NCBI RefSeq assembly: GCF_009828855.1
Contig: NZ_WUAG01000002.1
Span: 1,302,001 to 1,366,000 of the forward strand
Length of the DNA: 64,000 nt
Origin: Psychromonas sp. L1A2
GTDB taxonomy: Bacteria > Pseudomonadota > Gammaproteobacteria > Enterobacterales > Psychromonadaceae
Direction: 5' to 3'
This document shows, in pieces, positions 43,220 through 51,780 of this stretch (position 1 is the first letter of the stretch; every line of letters starts with the position of its first letter). The translations under genes and the position numbers were made by a program. The notes under the pieces were generated by a model. That model saw only the letters and a program-made list of their open reading frames with translations. It did not search any database and was not told the DNA's origin.

Positions 43220-44005
43220 ATGCAAAAGCTAACAGATATTGGTGAAAATTTCGTCAATGATATAGCGTCACGTTATGGCTTAAGCCACGATGCAGTCCTC
43301 CACATGTTAGTTGCTGTGAATAATGGAGGTTGCTCCATGGCACAATTTAACTGCCCTGAACTAGGCGGTTCTGGCCAATGGATGCGTGGCGGTATGACAA
43401 TGGTTGGCGATATGTTTAATAATGGTCTGAAAACGACGGTTGATAACATATGTAATGAACTATCAAACATACTCAGTAATAACCAAATATTTCCAATGAT
43501 TCCAGCGGGTACACCCGGCAGTAATCAATGGTGGCCAGTTAATTTAGGCACTCCATTCAGTAGTGGTGCACAGAATAATAGTCGTTATGCTGTTTTTCCT
43601 AATCGATTAGCTGTTGAATTAAATGGACAAGTTTCTGTATATGACACACTAAACCATAATATTGGCGGTGTAAGTCAACAGCAAGGTAGTAATGATTCTC
43701 TCAGCTTTAGTAGTCAATTTGGCACACTGAGCGTAAATAGTTTACCTTTAGTTTCAGGCCAAGCAATGCCTCCTGCGCCGCAAACTAACTTTGTACAACA
43801 AGATAACTTTACAGAAAAAAATACGGCACCTGAGTTTGTTCCAAATCAACCGAATGTAAATGAAACGATTACAAATAATTCGAATACTGAAACAACAAAC
43901 CAAACACTAGAAATTATAGCAAAATTAGCTGAGCTACGTGATTTAGGTGCGCTGACAGATGATGAATATAATAGTAAGAAATCTGATTTATTACAGCGAA
44001 TTTAG
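43220..44005 (+). CDS. SHOCT-domain protein
   Basis: A 261-residue soluble protein. The C-terminal 32 residues (LEIIAKLAELRDLGALTDDEYNSKKSDLLQRI) are a SHOCT motif, a short oligomerisation helix pair found at the ends of many bacterial proteins. The N-terminal 120 residues are Gly/Asn/Met-rich with GGCSMAQFNCPELGGSGQWM. The middle has GQVSVYDTLNHNIGG, a bacterial PH-like or beta-rich segment. AGGATAA precedes the ATG. The molecular function is unknown. Its neighbours suggest a link with the ATP-grasp operon. Confidence 0.82.
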   Translation: MQKLTDIGENFVNDIASRYGLSHDAVLHMLVAVNNGGCSMAQFNCPELGGSGQWMRGGMTMVGDMFNNGLKTTVDNICNELSNILSNNQIFPMIPAGTPGSNQWWPVNLGTPFSSGAQNNSRYAVFPNRLAVELNGQVSVYDTLNHNIGGVSQQQGSNDSLSFSSQFGTLSVNSLPLVSGQAMPPAPQTNFVQQDNFTEKNTAPEFVPNQPNVNETITNNSNTETTNQTLEIIAKLAELRDLGALTDDEYNSKKSDLLQRI

Positions 44006-44231
44006 TCGATAACCTCGATTAAAAGAATCAAATACCATTATTATTATGTTGTCATTTAGCTATGCACAAAATAATCAATGATGGTATTAATTCAAATATA
44101 TTATTTTTATATTGATTATTTTAAATAGCTAAGTCGTAAAATGTCTAAAACATGCTTAATGCTTGTTGAGCTGAGTACGATACTCGATAATGAACTATGC
44201 TTTTTCCATCCCTTTATTCTCCGGTATTAAT

Positions 44232-45437
44232 ATGAAAACATTCCAATGTAATTGCAAAGATCAACCTATTTTATTTTTTGAAAGCACTCACTGCATTGCT
44301 TGCTCAAGAACAGTTGGATTGGATGATGAATTTGACCAAGTAGAACCTTATGAACTTGATCAAAAAACAGGCTTATTTTTTAAAGCAGCAACCCCAAAAA
44401 TTCATTATAAAAAATGTGACAATAATGAACAATTTAATGCCTGTAATGGCATGGTTAATTTAAGTACTTTTGTACCTGATCCAGATAACGAAGAAATGCT
44501 GTGCTTTGGCTGTCGTTTTAATGAAACCGTTCCGGATTTAAGCATTGTTGAACATATTCCTTTATGGAAAAAAATGGAAACAGCTAAGCGCCGCGCTCTT
44601 TATACTTTAAAAGCACTGCCCATTCCGCTACAAACTATCAGTGAAAACCCTGAAACAGGGTTAAGTTTTGATTTTATTACTGACCGCGATGTAAATGACC
44701 ATTTTACTAGTCCATTAGCTGGACATGAAACAGTGTTCACAGGGCATGATTGTGGACATATTACAATTAATTTAGCCGAAGCTGATGATGTTGCAAGATC
44801 TCAAACAAAACATGCAATGGGTGAACGATACCGTACACTGCTTGGTCATTTCCGCCATGAATTAGGCCACTATTATTTTGATCAACTGATTACTCACTCA
44901 CCGAAAAAACACGCTTTATGTAAACAATATTTTGGTGATGATCAATTAGATTATCAAGAAGCACTTAAACAACATTATAAACACGGCGCGCCCAAGAATT
45001 GGCGAGATACCTTCATCAGCGAATATGCGACCATGCACCCTTATGAAGACTGGGCAGAAACGTGGGCGCACTATATGCATATTATAGATACCTTAGAAAC
45101 GGCACAAAATTTTTCAATGGCAGGCTCCACTTCAGGAGTTGAAGCCGATACAGAAGAACTTGGAGAATTAAATTTACCTCAGGATGCTTCTTATTTTCGA
45201 AGACAAACCGACATAAATAGTATTTTAGATACGTGGATGGATTTTTCAGTGATGCTTAATTCATTAAATAGAAGCATGGGATTGTCAGATGCTTACCCGT
45301 TTGTATTAACGCAAGCAGTACGCACTAAGTTGTCTTTTATTCATCACGCAATACACAATAAATTACACCTTTTACCGCCGATCAAAATAACCGCGCAGAA
45401 TAAGAAAAAGACCAACAGTAAAAATAAAATAAAATAA
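44232..45437 (+). CDS. Putative zinc-binding metallopeptidase (COG4307 type)
   Basis: A 401-residue protein. An N-terminal zinc ribbon uses Cys pairs CNCKDQ and CIACSR, with further Cys in CNGMV and CFGCRF. The catalytic part has HELGHYYFD (HExxH) near residue 215 and a downstream YEDWAETWAHYMHI supplying further metal ligands. No signal peptide is visible. I start at the ATG at 44232 (MKTFQCNCKD) because the family begins with the zinc ribbon; an ATG at 44190 is in frame. Homologues often accompany alpha-E/ATP-grasp/transglutaminase clusters, so it may process the product. Confidence 0.82.
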   Translation: MKTFQCNCKDQPILFFESTHCIACSRTVGLDDEFDQVEPYELDQKTGLFFKAATPKIHYKKCDNNEQFNACNGMVNLSTFVPDPDNEEMLCFGCRFNETVPDLSIVEHIPLWKKMETAKRRALYTLKALPIPLQTISENPETGLSFDFITDRDVNDHFTSPLAGHETVFTGHDCGHITINLAEADDVARSQTKHAMGERYRTLLGHFRHELGHYYFDQLITHSPKKHALCKQYFGDDQLDYQEALKQHYKHGAPKNWRDTFISEYATMHPYEDWAETWAHYMHIIDTLETAQNFSMAGSTSGVEADTEELGELNLPQDASYFRRQTDINSILDTWMDFSVMLNSLNRSMGLSDAYPFVLTQAVRTKLSFIHHAIHNKLHLLPPIKITAQNKKKTNSKNKIK

Positions 45438-45452
45438 TTTTATCACATTATT

Positions 45453-45486
45453 AAAGCTCTCATTATGTATTCACAATGAGAGCTTT
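45453..45486 (+). terminator. Terminator after the metallopeptidase gene
   Basis: A 12-bp perfect stem AAAGCTCTCATT/AATGAGAGCTTT with a ten-base loop, 16 bp after the stop. Confidence 0.82.
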
Positions 45487-45640
45487 CTAGAGAATGAATA
45501 ATAAAATCTATATTTAATAAAAAAGTGCGAATTATGGTATCGAACAGTAATGATAACTTATACCAAAATAAAATCACTCTAGGTAAACTACCGAATAACG
45601 AAAGAAATAATTAACTATATTATTCAATTTGAATGCTCTA

Positions 45641-46435
45641 CTACGCTGCTCCTTTAATCGCTAATAACTGTTTTACAAACTCAGCAAAACCATAACCACC
45701 AGATTCAGTCATCACAAATTCTGGATGATGCTGAAGCTTATCCCAATACTTCTTAATATTAGCCACTCCGACACTTTTGGGTAATGCCGCAAACATGAAT
45801 TCATCATTTAATGAATCACCAACATAACAAGCTTGAGACGTTATTTGGGATTCTGATAAGCCTTTTTCATGCAAGAATGCTAATGAAGTAGCTTTTTTAG
45901 AGTGATCTCCATACCAGCTATTAATATGAATCGAGCTTGCCGTCGCACTCGCCCCTAACTGTTTAATTTTAGAGACAACTTCAGCAATTATTTCTGGTGA
46001 TACTGGTTCACGATTTTGGCCAATATCAATAGCTACTTCACACAAGCGATATGATTGATCTAAGGTTAGATTTAAATCAGGGTAGTCTAATAATAGATCA
46101 ACAACTTGCTGCTTTAACTTAGTTTGATTATCGACGATAGTTGACATCGGCGCACCGGAACGAAGTGTTAAGTACCCTTCCTTTTTCTCCATAATGAATG
46201 CACCGTTTTCTCCAATTACCGCATCAACAGGCCAAAGCTGTGCAATATGGTCACACCACCCTGCACATGCACCTGTCACAGCAACCACTTTAAGACCTGC
46301 TTGTTGTAATGCAGACAAGGCGATTAAGGTTTCTGGTGGTAACTGGCCATTCCAAGTTAATGTATCGTCAACATCGGTCAGTACCCACTGCACCTCTTTC
46401 CATTCATTAGTTAATGTATTTTTTGGTAGTTTCAT
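45641..46435 (-). CDS. HAD-IIB family phosphatase
   Basis: A 264-residue haloacid-dehalogenase-fold phosphatase of subfamily IIB (Cof/sugar phosphatase type). Motif I is LTDVDDTLTW, motif II VVAVTGA, a large C2 cap follows, and motif III/IV is the late Lys plus YVGDSLNDEFMF. I use the second ATG (46435) because AAGAGAT fits it better than 46438. As the last gene of the TRAP operon it may dephosphorylate a product of the imported compound, for example a sugar- or glycerol-phosphate. The substrate is not determined. Confidence 0.85.
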   Translation of the reverse strand: MKLPKNTLTNEWKEVQWVLTDVDDTLTWNGQLPPETLIALSALQQAGLKVVAVTGACAGWCDHIAQLWPVDAVIGENGAFIMEKKEGYLTLRSGAPMSTIVDNQTKLKQQVVDLLLDYPDLNLTLDQSYRLCEVAIDIGQNREPVSPEIIAEVVSKIKQLGASATASSIHINSWYGDHSKKATSLAFLHEKGLSESQITSQACYVGDSLNDEFMFAALPKSVGVANIKKYWDKLQHHPEFVMTESGGYGFAEFVKQLLAIKGAA

Positions 46436-46535
46436 CATATCTCTTAATATCTATGGTGCTTGTTCGTTTGTATTTATTAACCTATCGACTTACTAATTTA
46501 TCGACTTCAAAACCATCCATTTATAAGCAATCGAC

Positions 46536-47819
46536 TTATAATAAGTTAGGTAAGAACATCACTAAACCTTCTGAATAAGTTAACAACATTAATACAACTA
46601 ATAATGCAAATAAAAGAGGCAATACCTCACGAACAAAGTCCACCAGTTTTACTTTAAGTATCGAACAAACTGTAAACATCATCGAGCCAAATGGCGGTGT
46701 GACTCCACCAATCATAATATTAACAATCACGATAATACCGAAGTGGACAGGGTTAACACCAAGGTTCAATACGGCCGGTAGTAATAGTGGCGTTAAAATG
46801 ATCATTGCCGCCCCACCCTCAATGAACATACCAACAATCAATAACAATAGATTGATTAGCATTAATAAGACGAGCTTGTTATCAGTGACTAAAATCAAGG
46901 CAGAAGCCACATTCTGAGGGATCTGCTCCAACGTCATGTAATAACCAAAAATCATCGCACCAATGATAATGAACATCACGCTGCTAGTGCCTTGAATTGT
47001 CTCTTTGAAGATGGCAGGGAAATGGCTAACTTTTAATTCACGGTAAATAAACAACCCAATAATGGCACACAACAAAACAGCAATAGCACCCGCTTCAGTC
47101 GGTGTAAATAAACCAAAACGCATCCCTAAAATGATACCAAATGGAATTAATAAAGCAGGAATTGCTTTACCTAAATAATGTAGACGTTCTTTTGCTGGTG
47201 CTGCTTCTGTTCTTGAAGGGGCGTATTTTCTACGTCTAGCAATGATAGCAATAGTGACCATTAAAGATAACGCCATCATGAAGGCAGGCACATAACCCGC
47301 AATGAACATTTCATGCACTGACACATTAGCTAATAACGCGTAAATAATAAGATTAATACCAGGTGGAATCACAGGGCTAATACTTGATGATGCCGCGGTT
47401 ATTGCCGCCGTAAAAGGCAAGTCATAACCACGTTTAGTCATTTCAGGTGCAAGTATTTTAGATTGCATTGCCGCGTCCGCATTAGCAGAGCCAGAAATCC
47501 CGCCCATTAACGTACTTAATGCGACGTTCACATGTGCAAGACCACCGGTTTTATGCCCAATCAATGAATCTGCAAGTGACAGTAAACTACGACTTATTCC
47601 AGAATAATTCATGACCGATCCCACCATAATAAAGAAGGGTATCGCCAATAACGGAAATGATGAAGCTGATGAAATAAAACGTTGCATCACTAAGCTGACT
47701 GGAATCGAGGTATTAATAAATAAAAAATAAACCAACGAAGAAGCGATTAATGAAAATGCGATGGGAACGTTTAATAAAAATAAAACGAACAGCATAATAA
47801 TTGGAAGATAGATTTCCAC
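46536..47819 (-). CDS. TRAP transporter large permease (DctM family), second system
   Basis: A 427-residue membrane subunit with about twelve helices and the family segments AIPFFIMVGSVMNYSG, GHVNVALSTLMGGISGSANADAAM, ISPVIPPGINLIIYA and the conserved GGAAMIILTPLLLP. Translation starts at a GTG with AGGTGA four bases upstream. The gene follows the small permease by eight bases and precedes the HAD phosphatase. It differs in sequence from the first system at the left end of the window. Confidence 0.93.
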   Translation of the reverse strand: MEIYLPIIMLFVLFLLNVPIAFSLIASSLVYFLFINTSIPVSLVMQRFISSASSFPLLAIPFFIMVGSVMNYSGISRSLLSLADSLIGHKTGGLAHVNVALSTLMGGISGSANADAAMQSKILAPEMTKRGYDLPFTAAITAASSSISPVIPPGINLIIYALLANVSVHEMFIAGYVPAFMMALSLMVTIAIIARRRKYAPSRTEAAPAKERLHYLGKAIPALLIPFGIILGMRFGLFTPTEAGAIAVLLCAIIGLFIYRELKVSHFPAIFKETIQGTSSVMFIIIGAMIFGYYMTLEQIPQNVASALILVTDNKLVLLMLINLLLLIVGMFIEGGAAMIILTPLLLPAVLNLGVNPVHFGIIVIVNIMIGGVTPPFGSMMFTVCSILKVKLVDFVREVLPLLFALLVVLMLLTYSEGLVMFLPNLL

Positions 47820-47827
47820 GGTGTCAC

Positions 47828-48304
47828 CTATAGAGTATTGGATTGCTTTTTGAATAGCTGTTTTAAATCACTTCGAATGAAGTTTACGGTATGGATCGTC
47901 ATCAAAGAGAAACACAAAAACAACACACCGTTAATCGTAAAGTAAGACATGCCCATCACAGGAGACACTTTATTAGAGAGCATCATGTAGTCGTAACTTA
48001 AGTAAGCAAGAATCAAATTAATAACTAATAAGAATGATAAAACCACGAGATTAAACGAGACTTTTGCTTTTTCAGGTAATAATGCGATAACAACATCAAC
48101 ACCCATGTGTAGCTTATGTTTGTAGCATGAGCTAATCCCAAAGTAGACAGACCAAATAAAACAGATAACGGCTAGCTCCTCGCTCCATGGCACAACAAAA
48201 CCAAATCCATAACGAAGGAATACATTAATAATCACCATCAAAATGGTAATGGATATTGCAATGGATGCGAATATCTCTTCAAAATTTTTAACTAAGAAGC
48301 CCAT
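47828..48304 (-). CDS. TRAP transporter small permease (DctQ family), second system
   Basis: A 158-residue protein with four predicted helices and the DctQ signature VPWSEELAVICFIWSVYFGISSC. GGAGAAG precedes the ATG. It lies 262 bp downstream of the binding-protein gene, behind a terminator-like hairpin, and is immediately followed by the large permease. Confidence 0.9.
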   Translation of the reverse strand: MGFLVKNFEEIFASIAISITILMVIINVFLRYGFGFVVPWSEELAVICFIWSVYFGISSCYKHKLHMGVDVVIALLPEKAKVSFNLVVLSFLLVINLILAYLSYDYMMLSNKVSPVMGMSYFTINGVLFLCFSLMTIHTVNFIRSDLKQLFKKQSNTL

Positions 48305-48491
48305 GACTTCTCCTACTTCACTAATTGATATAATGGTTGTTAATTAAATTTTATTATTAGTCACACTCACCTCAATATAAAACGCAATAAAATTAGCCAT
48401 TCAAAACCTTCAAAATATGACGGTTAAAGACTAATTATTGAAGTAATCGCTAATGGTGTGAATGAAATTTCAGTAATAATTATCTAACGTT

Positions 48492-48532
48492 AAAAAAATA
48501 ACTGCCTTATTGAAAATACAATAAAGCAGTTA
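48492..48532 (-). terminator. Partial terminator between the second dctP and dctQ
   Basis: A 13-bp stem with one G-T pair (AACTGCTTTATTG/CAATAAGGCAGTT on the minus strand), followed on that strand by a run of seven T residues. It probably allows only part of the transcripts to continue into the permease genes, giving excess binding protein. Confidence 0.8.
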
Positions 48533-48566
48533 CTTGATAATACTTTTTTAAAACTTGTTTTTTGGC

Positions 48567-49595
48567 TTATTCAGCAGCACGAATTTTTTCAAGTTCGGTA
48601 CCAATTCGGCTACGGATATCATCACTCCAAGCTGGAAATTGGTTATAAACATCAGCGGTTAATTTACTGAATTCAGCGCTATCAACTTCATTAAATTTAA
48701 CGCCTAGATCTTGTAGTTTTTGAGTGTACTCACTGTCTAACTTAACTAATTCAGTGGTATTTGAAATCGCACCAGCCGCTAGTTCTTCGTTAATGATTTG
48801 CTGTTGCTCAGGTGTAAATTTATCCCAAACTTTAGGTGAGATATAAAGACCGACAGTACCTAAGAAATGTTTAGTTAATGACATGTTTTTAGCCACTTCA
48901 TACATTTTAGTTGAGTACATAGTCAAAATTGAACCTTCAAGCCCATCAACAACACCTTGTTGAACACCGGCATAGGTTTCAGGGAAAGGTAATGATGCAG
49001 GTGCAGCGCCCATCGACGTTAATGTGCTAATGAATAACTGGCTACCAGGAACACGAATACGCATGCCTGCCATATCCGCAGAGCTTTTAATTTCTTTATT
49101 CGTGATCATATGACGGAAACCAAACATGTAATCAGCGTTTAACACTTTAATCCCTTTCTTTTCAACTTCAGCTGTTAAATCAGCGACTAACTTTGTATCC
49201 ATCATCGCTAAATATTCATCGTAAGAGTTATATAACATTGGGCCAGCTAACGCAGCGAAATCAGGAACATAATCACCAAGGTAACTTAAATCTTCTACAG
49301 CAATCCAATCGGCGCCATTAACAACTTGCTCAAGGTTATCTTTATAGACTGGTAATTGTCCACCAGGATAAACTTTGATGTTCACACCACCGTCAGTACG
49401 CTCACGAATTTTATCAGTCGCTTTGATTAGCTCTTGCGTTAATAATTCGTTTTGAGTAAATACCAAACTCATGTTGATATCGATTGGCTCAGCTGTTTTA
49501 GCAACGTCTGCGCCTTTCGTTGTGTCAGCAGGTTTTTCGCCACAACCAACAAGCAATGCAACAGCTGTTAATACGGTTCCGATTACCTTTATCAT
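48567..49595 (-). CDS. TRAP transporter solute-binding lipoprotein (DctP family), second system
   Basis: A 342-residue DctP-type binding protein. Unusually for a Gram-negative bacterium, the signal ends in a lipobox (ALLVGC, Cys18), so it should be membrane-anchored rather than free in the periplasm. The family core includes ADMAGMRIRVPGSQLF with the ligand-binding Arg and FPETYAGVQQGVVDGLEG. AAAGGTAC precedes the ATG. Divergent GDPD and DeoR/GlpR-like genes and a nearby GlpD-like gene suggest that it binds a glycerophosphodiester. That is inferred from context only. Confidence 0.9.
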   Translation of the reverse strand: MIKVIGTVLTAVALLVGCGEKPADTTKGADVAKTAEPIDINMSLVFTQNELLTQELIKATDKIRERTDGGVNIKVYPGGQLPVYKDNLEQVVNGADWIAVEDLSYLGDYVPDFAALAGPMLYNSYDEYLAMMDTKLVADLTAEVEKKGIKVLNADYMFGFRHMITNKEIKSSADMAGMRIRVPGSQLFISTLTSMGAAPASLPFPETYAGVQQGVVDGLEGSILTMYSTKMYEVAKNMSLTKHFLGTVGLYISPKVWDKFTPEQQQIINEELAAGAISNTTELVKLDSEYTQKLQDLGVKFNEVDSAEFSKLTADVYNQFPAWSDDIRSRIGTELEKIRAAE

Positions 49596-49716
49596 AAATA
49601 GTACCTTTGTTTGTAAAGTTAGTTTTAATAAATCAGTTCGTTTATTAAAACAAAAAAATAGTGAGATAAGTTGTATGTGCTTTTTTGTTAACCTTTTCCA
49701 ACCTATACAACATTAT

Positions 49717-49748
49717 TCATATGAACATTTGTAGAATCATATGAAAAT
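49717..49748. promoter_or_regulatory. Predicted GlpR-like tandem operator between dctP and the GDPD gene
   Basis: TCATATGAA occurs at 49717-49725 and again at 49737-49745, exactly 20 bp apart, each within an ATGAACAT-like context. A related palindrome TTCAAATGAA followed by CATT lies at 49904-49913, just before the GDPD ribosome site. Spacing and core resemble GlpR/DeoR operators. Confidence 0.55.
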
Positions 49749-49929
49749 CATTATCGTGCAAATAGTAGGTTACAAAAATGTAGACCAGAACGTATAAATA
49801 CCATTGAATTGTTAAGTTAATATGACAGTCTGTTGTATTTTTAAGCCTTTTATATTTTCTAAAATGCATTATTATTAACCTAGCTATTAACAAGTCATTA
49901 ACGTTCAAATGAACATTACAGGTGGATTT

Positions 49930-50643
49930 ATGATTGCAGGTCATCGTGGTGCAGCTTCACTGGCGCCAGAAAATACGTTATCAGGTTTTAAAAAAGCACT
50001 GCAATCGGGTGCTAAATGGATTGAGTTAGATACACAACTTAGCGCAGATAAAACACCTATCATCTTCCATGATGAAACGGTTAACCGTTGCACAAACGGT
50101 GAAGGCTTAGTGGCTGATTTAACGTTTAATCAACTACAAGCATTAGATGCCGGAAGTTGGTTTTCAGACGCGTTTATTGGTGAACAGATTATCTCGCTTG
50201 AACACACTTTATTGTTCTTCATGGAGAATGATTTGAGTATGAATCTTGAGATTAAGATTCATCATCCACATCAAGCTGAACCGCTAGTGAATGAGATCGC
50301 AAAGGTATTAACTAACGTAAACTTTCCAAATGAAAAGCTCATCTTATCTAGCTTCTCTGAATTAGCATTAGAGCATTGTCATCAAGTCATGCCAGATATT
50401 CGATTAGGTTATATTACTGAACATAATCCCCTAGCTACGTTAGAAAAATTAAAGGCTCTGAACCTGTATAGCGTGCATCTTGATCATAAAATATTAAATC
50501 AAACGATGGCAAAAACAATCACAGATGCAGGACTTAAACTAGTTATTTGGACACTTAACGATGTAACACAAGCAGATAAATTTAGATCTTGGGGCGTCGA
50601 TATTATTATTACTGACAAACCAGATGTATTTGTTAACACATGA
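49930..50643 (+). CDS. Cytoplasmic glycerophosphodiester phosphodiesterase (UgpQ-like)
   Basis: A 237-residue GDPD that hydrolyses glycerophosphodiesters to glycerol 3-phosphate and an alcohol. The active-site residues are all present: HRGA at the start (His4, Arg5), PENT, ELDTQLSADKTPIIFHDETVNRCTNG with the Glu/Asp metal ligands and catalytic His, LEIKIH, and the closing IWTLND. There is no signal peptide, so it acts in the cytoplasm like UgpQ. I start at the ATG at 49930, with GGTGG upstream. Its stop overlaps the DeoR gene start (ATGA). Confidence 0.93.
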   Translation: MIAGHRGAASLAPENTLSGFKKALQSGAKWIELDTQLSADKTPIIFHDETVNRCTNGEGLVADLTFNQLQALDAGSWFSDAFIGEQIISLEHTLLFFMENDLSMNLEIKIHHPHQAEPLVNEIAKVLTNVNFPNEKLILSSFSELALEHCHQVMPDIRLGYITEHNPLATLEKLKALNLYSVHLDHKILNQTMAKTITDAGLKLVIWTLNDVTQADKFRSWGVDIIITDKPDVFVNT

Positions 50644-51383
50644 TAAAACTTAACGCTCGTCAGCAAAATATTTTATTGCGCTTACGTAAGAAGGAAGATA
50701 TTCAGATAGAAACCATGTCTGAACACTTTCAGGTGACAACGCAAACTATTCGCCGAGACGTTAATCAACTTTGTAAAGCAGGTTATGCTCGCCGTATCCA
50801 TGGCGGTGTAGGATTACCTGCACAATTGACCAATAGCAGTTATCAATATCGTAGTGATATACAGTTTGATGTAAAAGATCAAATAGCCAAAAAAGTCGCC
50901 AATGCTATTCCTGATGGTTCAACCATCATTATGGGGATCGGCACAACAGTAACGCGTATCGCCTATTACTTAAAAACCAAACACCGTGTGATCACTAATA
51001 ACTTACAGGTTGTTCGCATTCTGGAAATGAATCCTGATATTGAGGTCTATATTGCAGGTGGGTTATTTCGATCACAACAACAAGATGTGGTTGGTAATAA
51101 TGTCACAGAGTTCTTCAATAATTTTGAAGCAGACATCGGCATATTAGGCTGCGCAGCGGTGACGAGCAGTCATTCAGCAATGGAACATGAAACTGCTGAA
51201 GCAGAGATTTCGAGATGTATTGTAAAAAACTCACGACAAACTTGGTTAGTAGCCGATGCCACTAAATGGACGATTTCCGCTTCGGTAAAAGTCGCTTCAT
51301 TATCTGAGTTTGATAAAATTTATAGTAATCACACTAACCTTCCCTCAGATCTTCCACTGGTACCGGTTAATAAAACAGCTTAA
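50640..51383 (+). CDS. DeoR-family repressor, GlpR-like
   Basis: A 247-residue DeoR/GlpR repressor. The N-terminal helix-turn-helix (IETMSEHFQVTTQTIRRDVNQLCKAGYARRIHGG) matches the family signature. The C-terminal sugar-phosphate-binding domain contains MGIGTTVTRIAYYL, VITNNLQV, YIAGGLFRSQQQDVVG and DIGILGCAAV. GlpR itself responds to glycerol 3-phosphate, the product of the neighbouring GDPD. Translationally coupled to that gene, it likely controls the whole TRAP/GDPD/GlpD cluster through the 20-bp-spaced sites. Confidence 0.92.
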   Translation: MIKLNARQQNILLRLRKKEDIQIETMSEHFQVTTQTIRRDVNQLCKAGYARRIHGGVGLPAQLTNSSYQYRSDIQFDVKDQIAKKVANAIPDGSTIIMGIGTTVTRIAYYLKTKHRVITNNLQVVRILEMNPDIEVYIAGGLFRSQQQDVVGNNVTEFFNNFEADIGILGCAAVTSSHSAMEHETAEAEISRCIVKNSRQTWLVADATKWTISASVKVASLSEFDKIYSNHTNLPSDLPLVPVNKTA

Positions 51384-51780
51384 TGTAAAGCTTACTTGAT
51401 AGAAGATTAATTAGCGTGCCAATTCGTGAATTTACCGCACGTAATAGCCGAAGAATAGCTAAAAATGAAGTTACAAATTAAAAACAGAATGAGTATAAGA
51501 ATAGAGTAATAAATCAGATTAGAAGTAGGAAGAGTTTTTAATAGATTATTGCAGGCTGGTATATTGTTGCAGAGTGTTGTTGCAGAGTCTCGTTATCACA
51601 ATTATTTATTGAAGCTAATTTACTTGTTAAAATAATCGCTATAACCATTATGATTGAGACTACAATCAAACGAACATTAGGAAAGTAATACGAACATTAC
51701 TTTCCTAAATAAACACTACTTACTTCATTATATTTTCACTGGATGTACATCAGTAAATAATGAATCAGCGGCGTTAACGG
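51384..51780. other. 397-bp intergenic region between convergent deoR-type and glpD-like genes
   Basis: The only structure seen is the hairpin at 51677-51708 together with the repeated ACGAACATTA motif at 51670 and 51690, both described elsewhere. The rest is AT-rich without a supported gene. Confidence 0.5.
51677..51708. terminator. Bidirectional hairpin between convergent genes
   Basis: A perfect 13-bp stem TTAGGAAAGTAAT/ATTACTTTCCTAA with the six-base loop ACGAAC. It lies 73 bp after the GlpD-like stop on the minus strand and 294 bp after the repressor stop on the plus strand. Confidence 0.65.
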
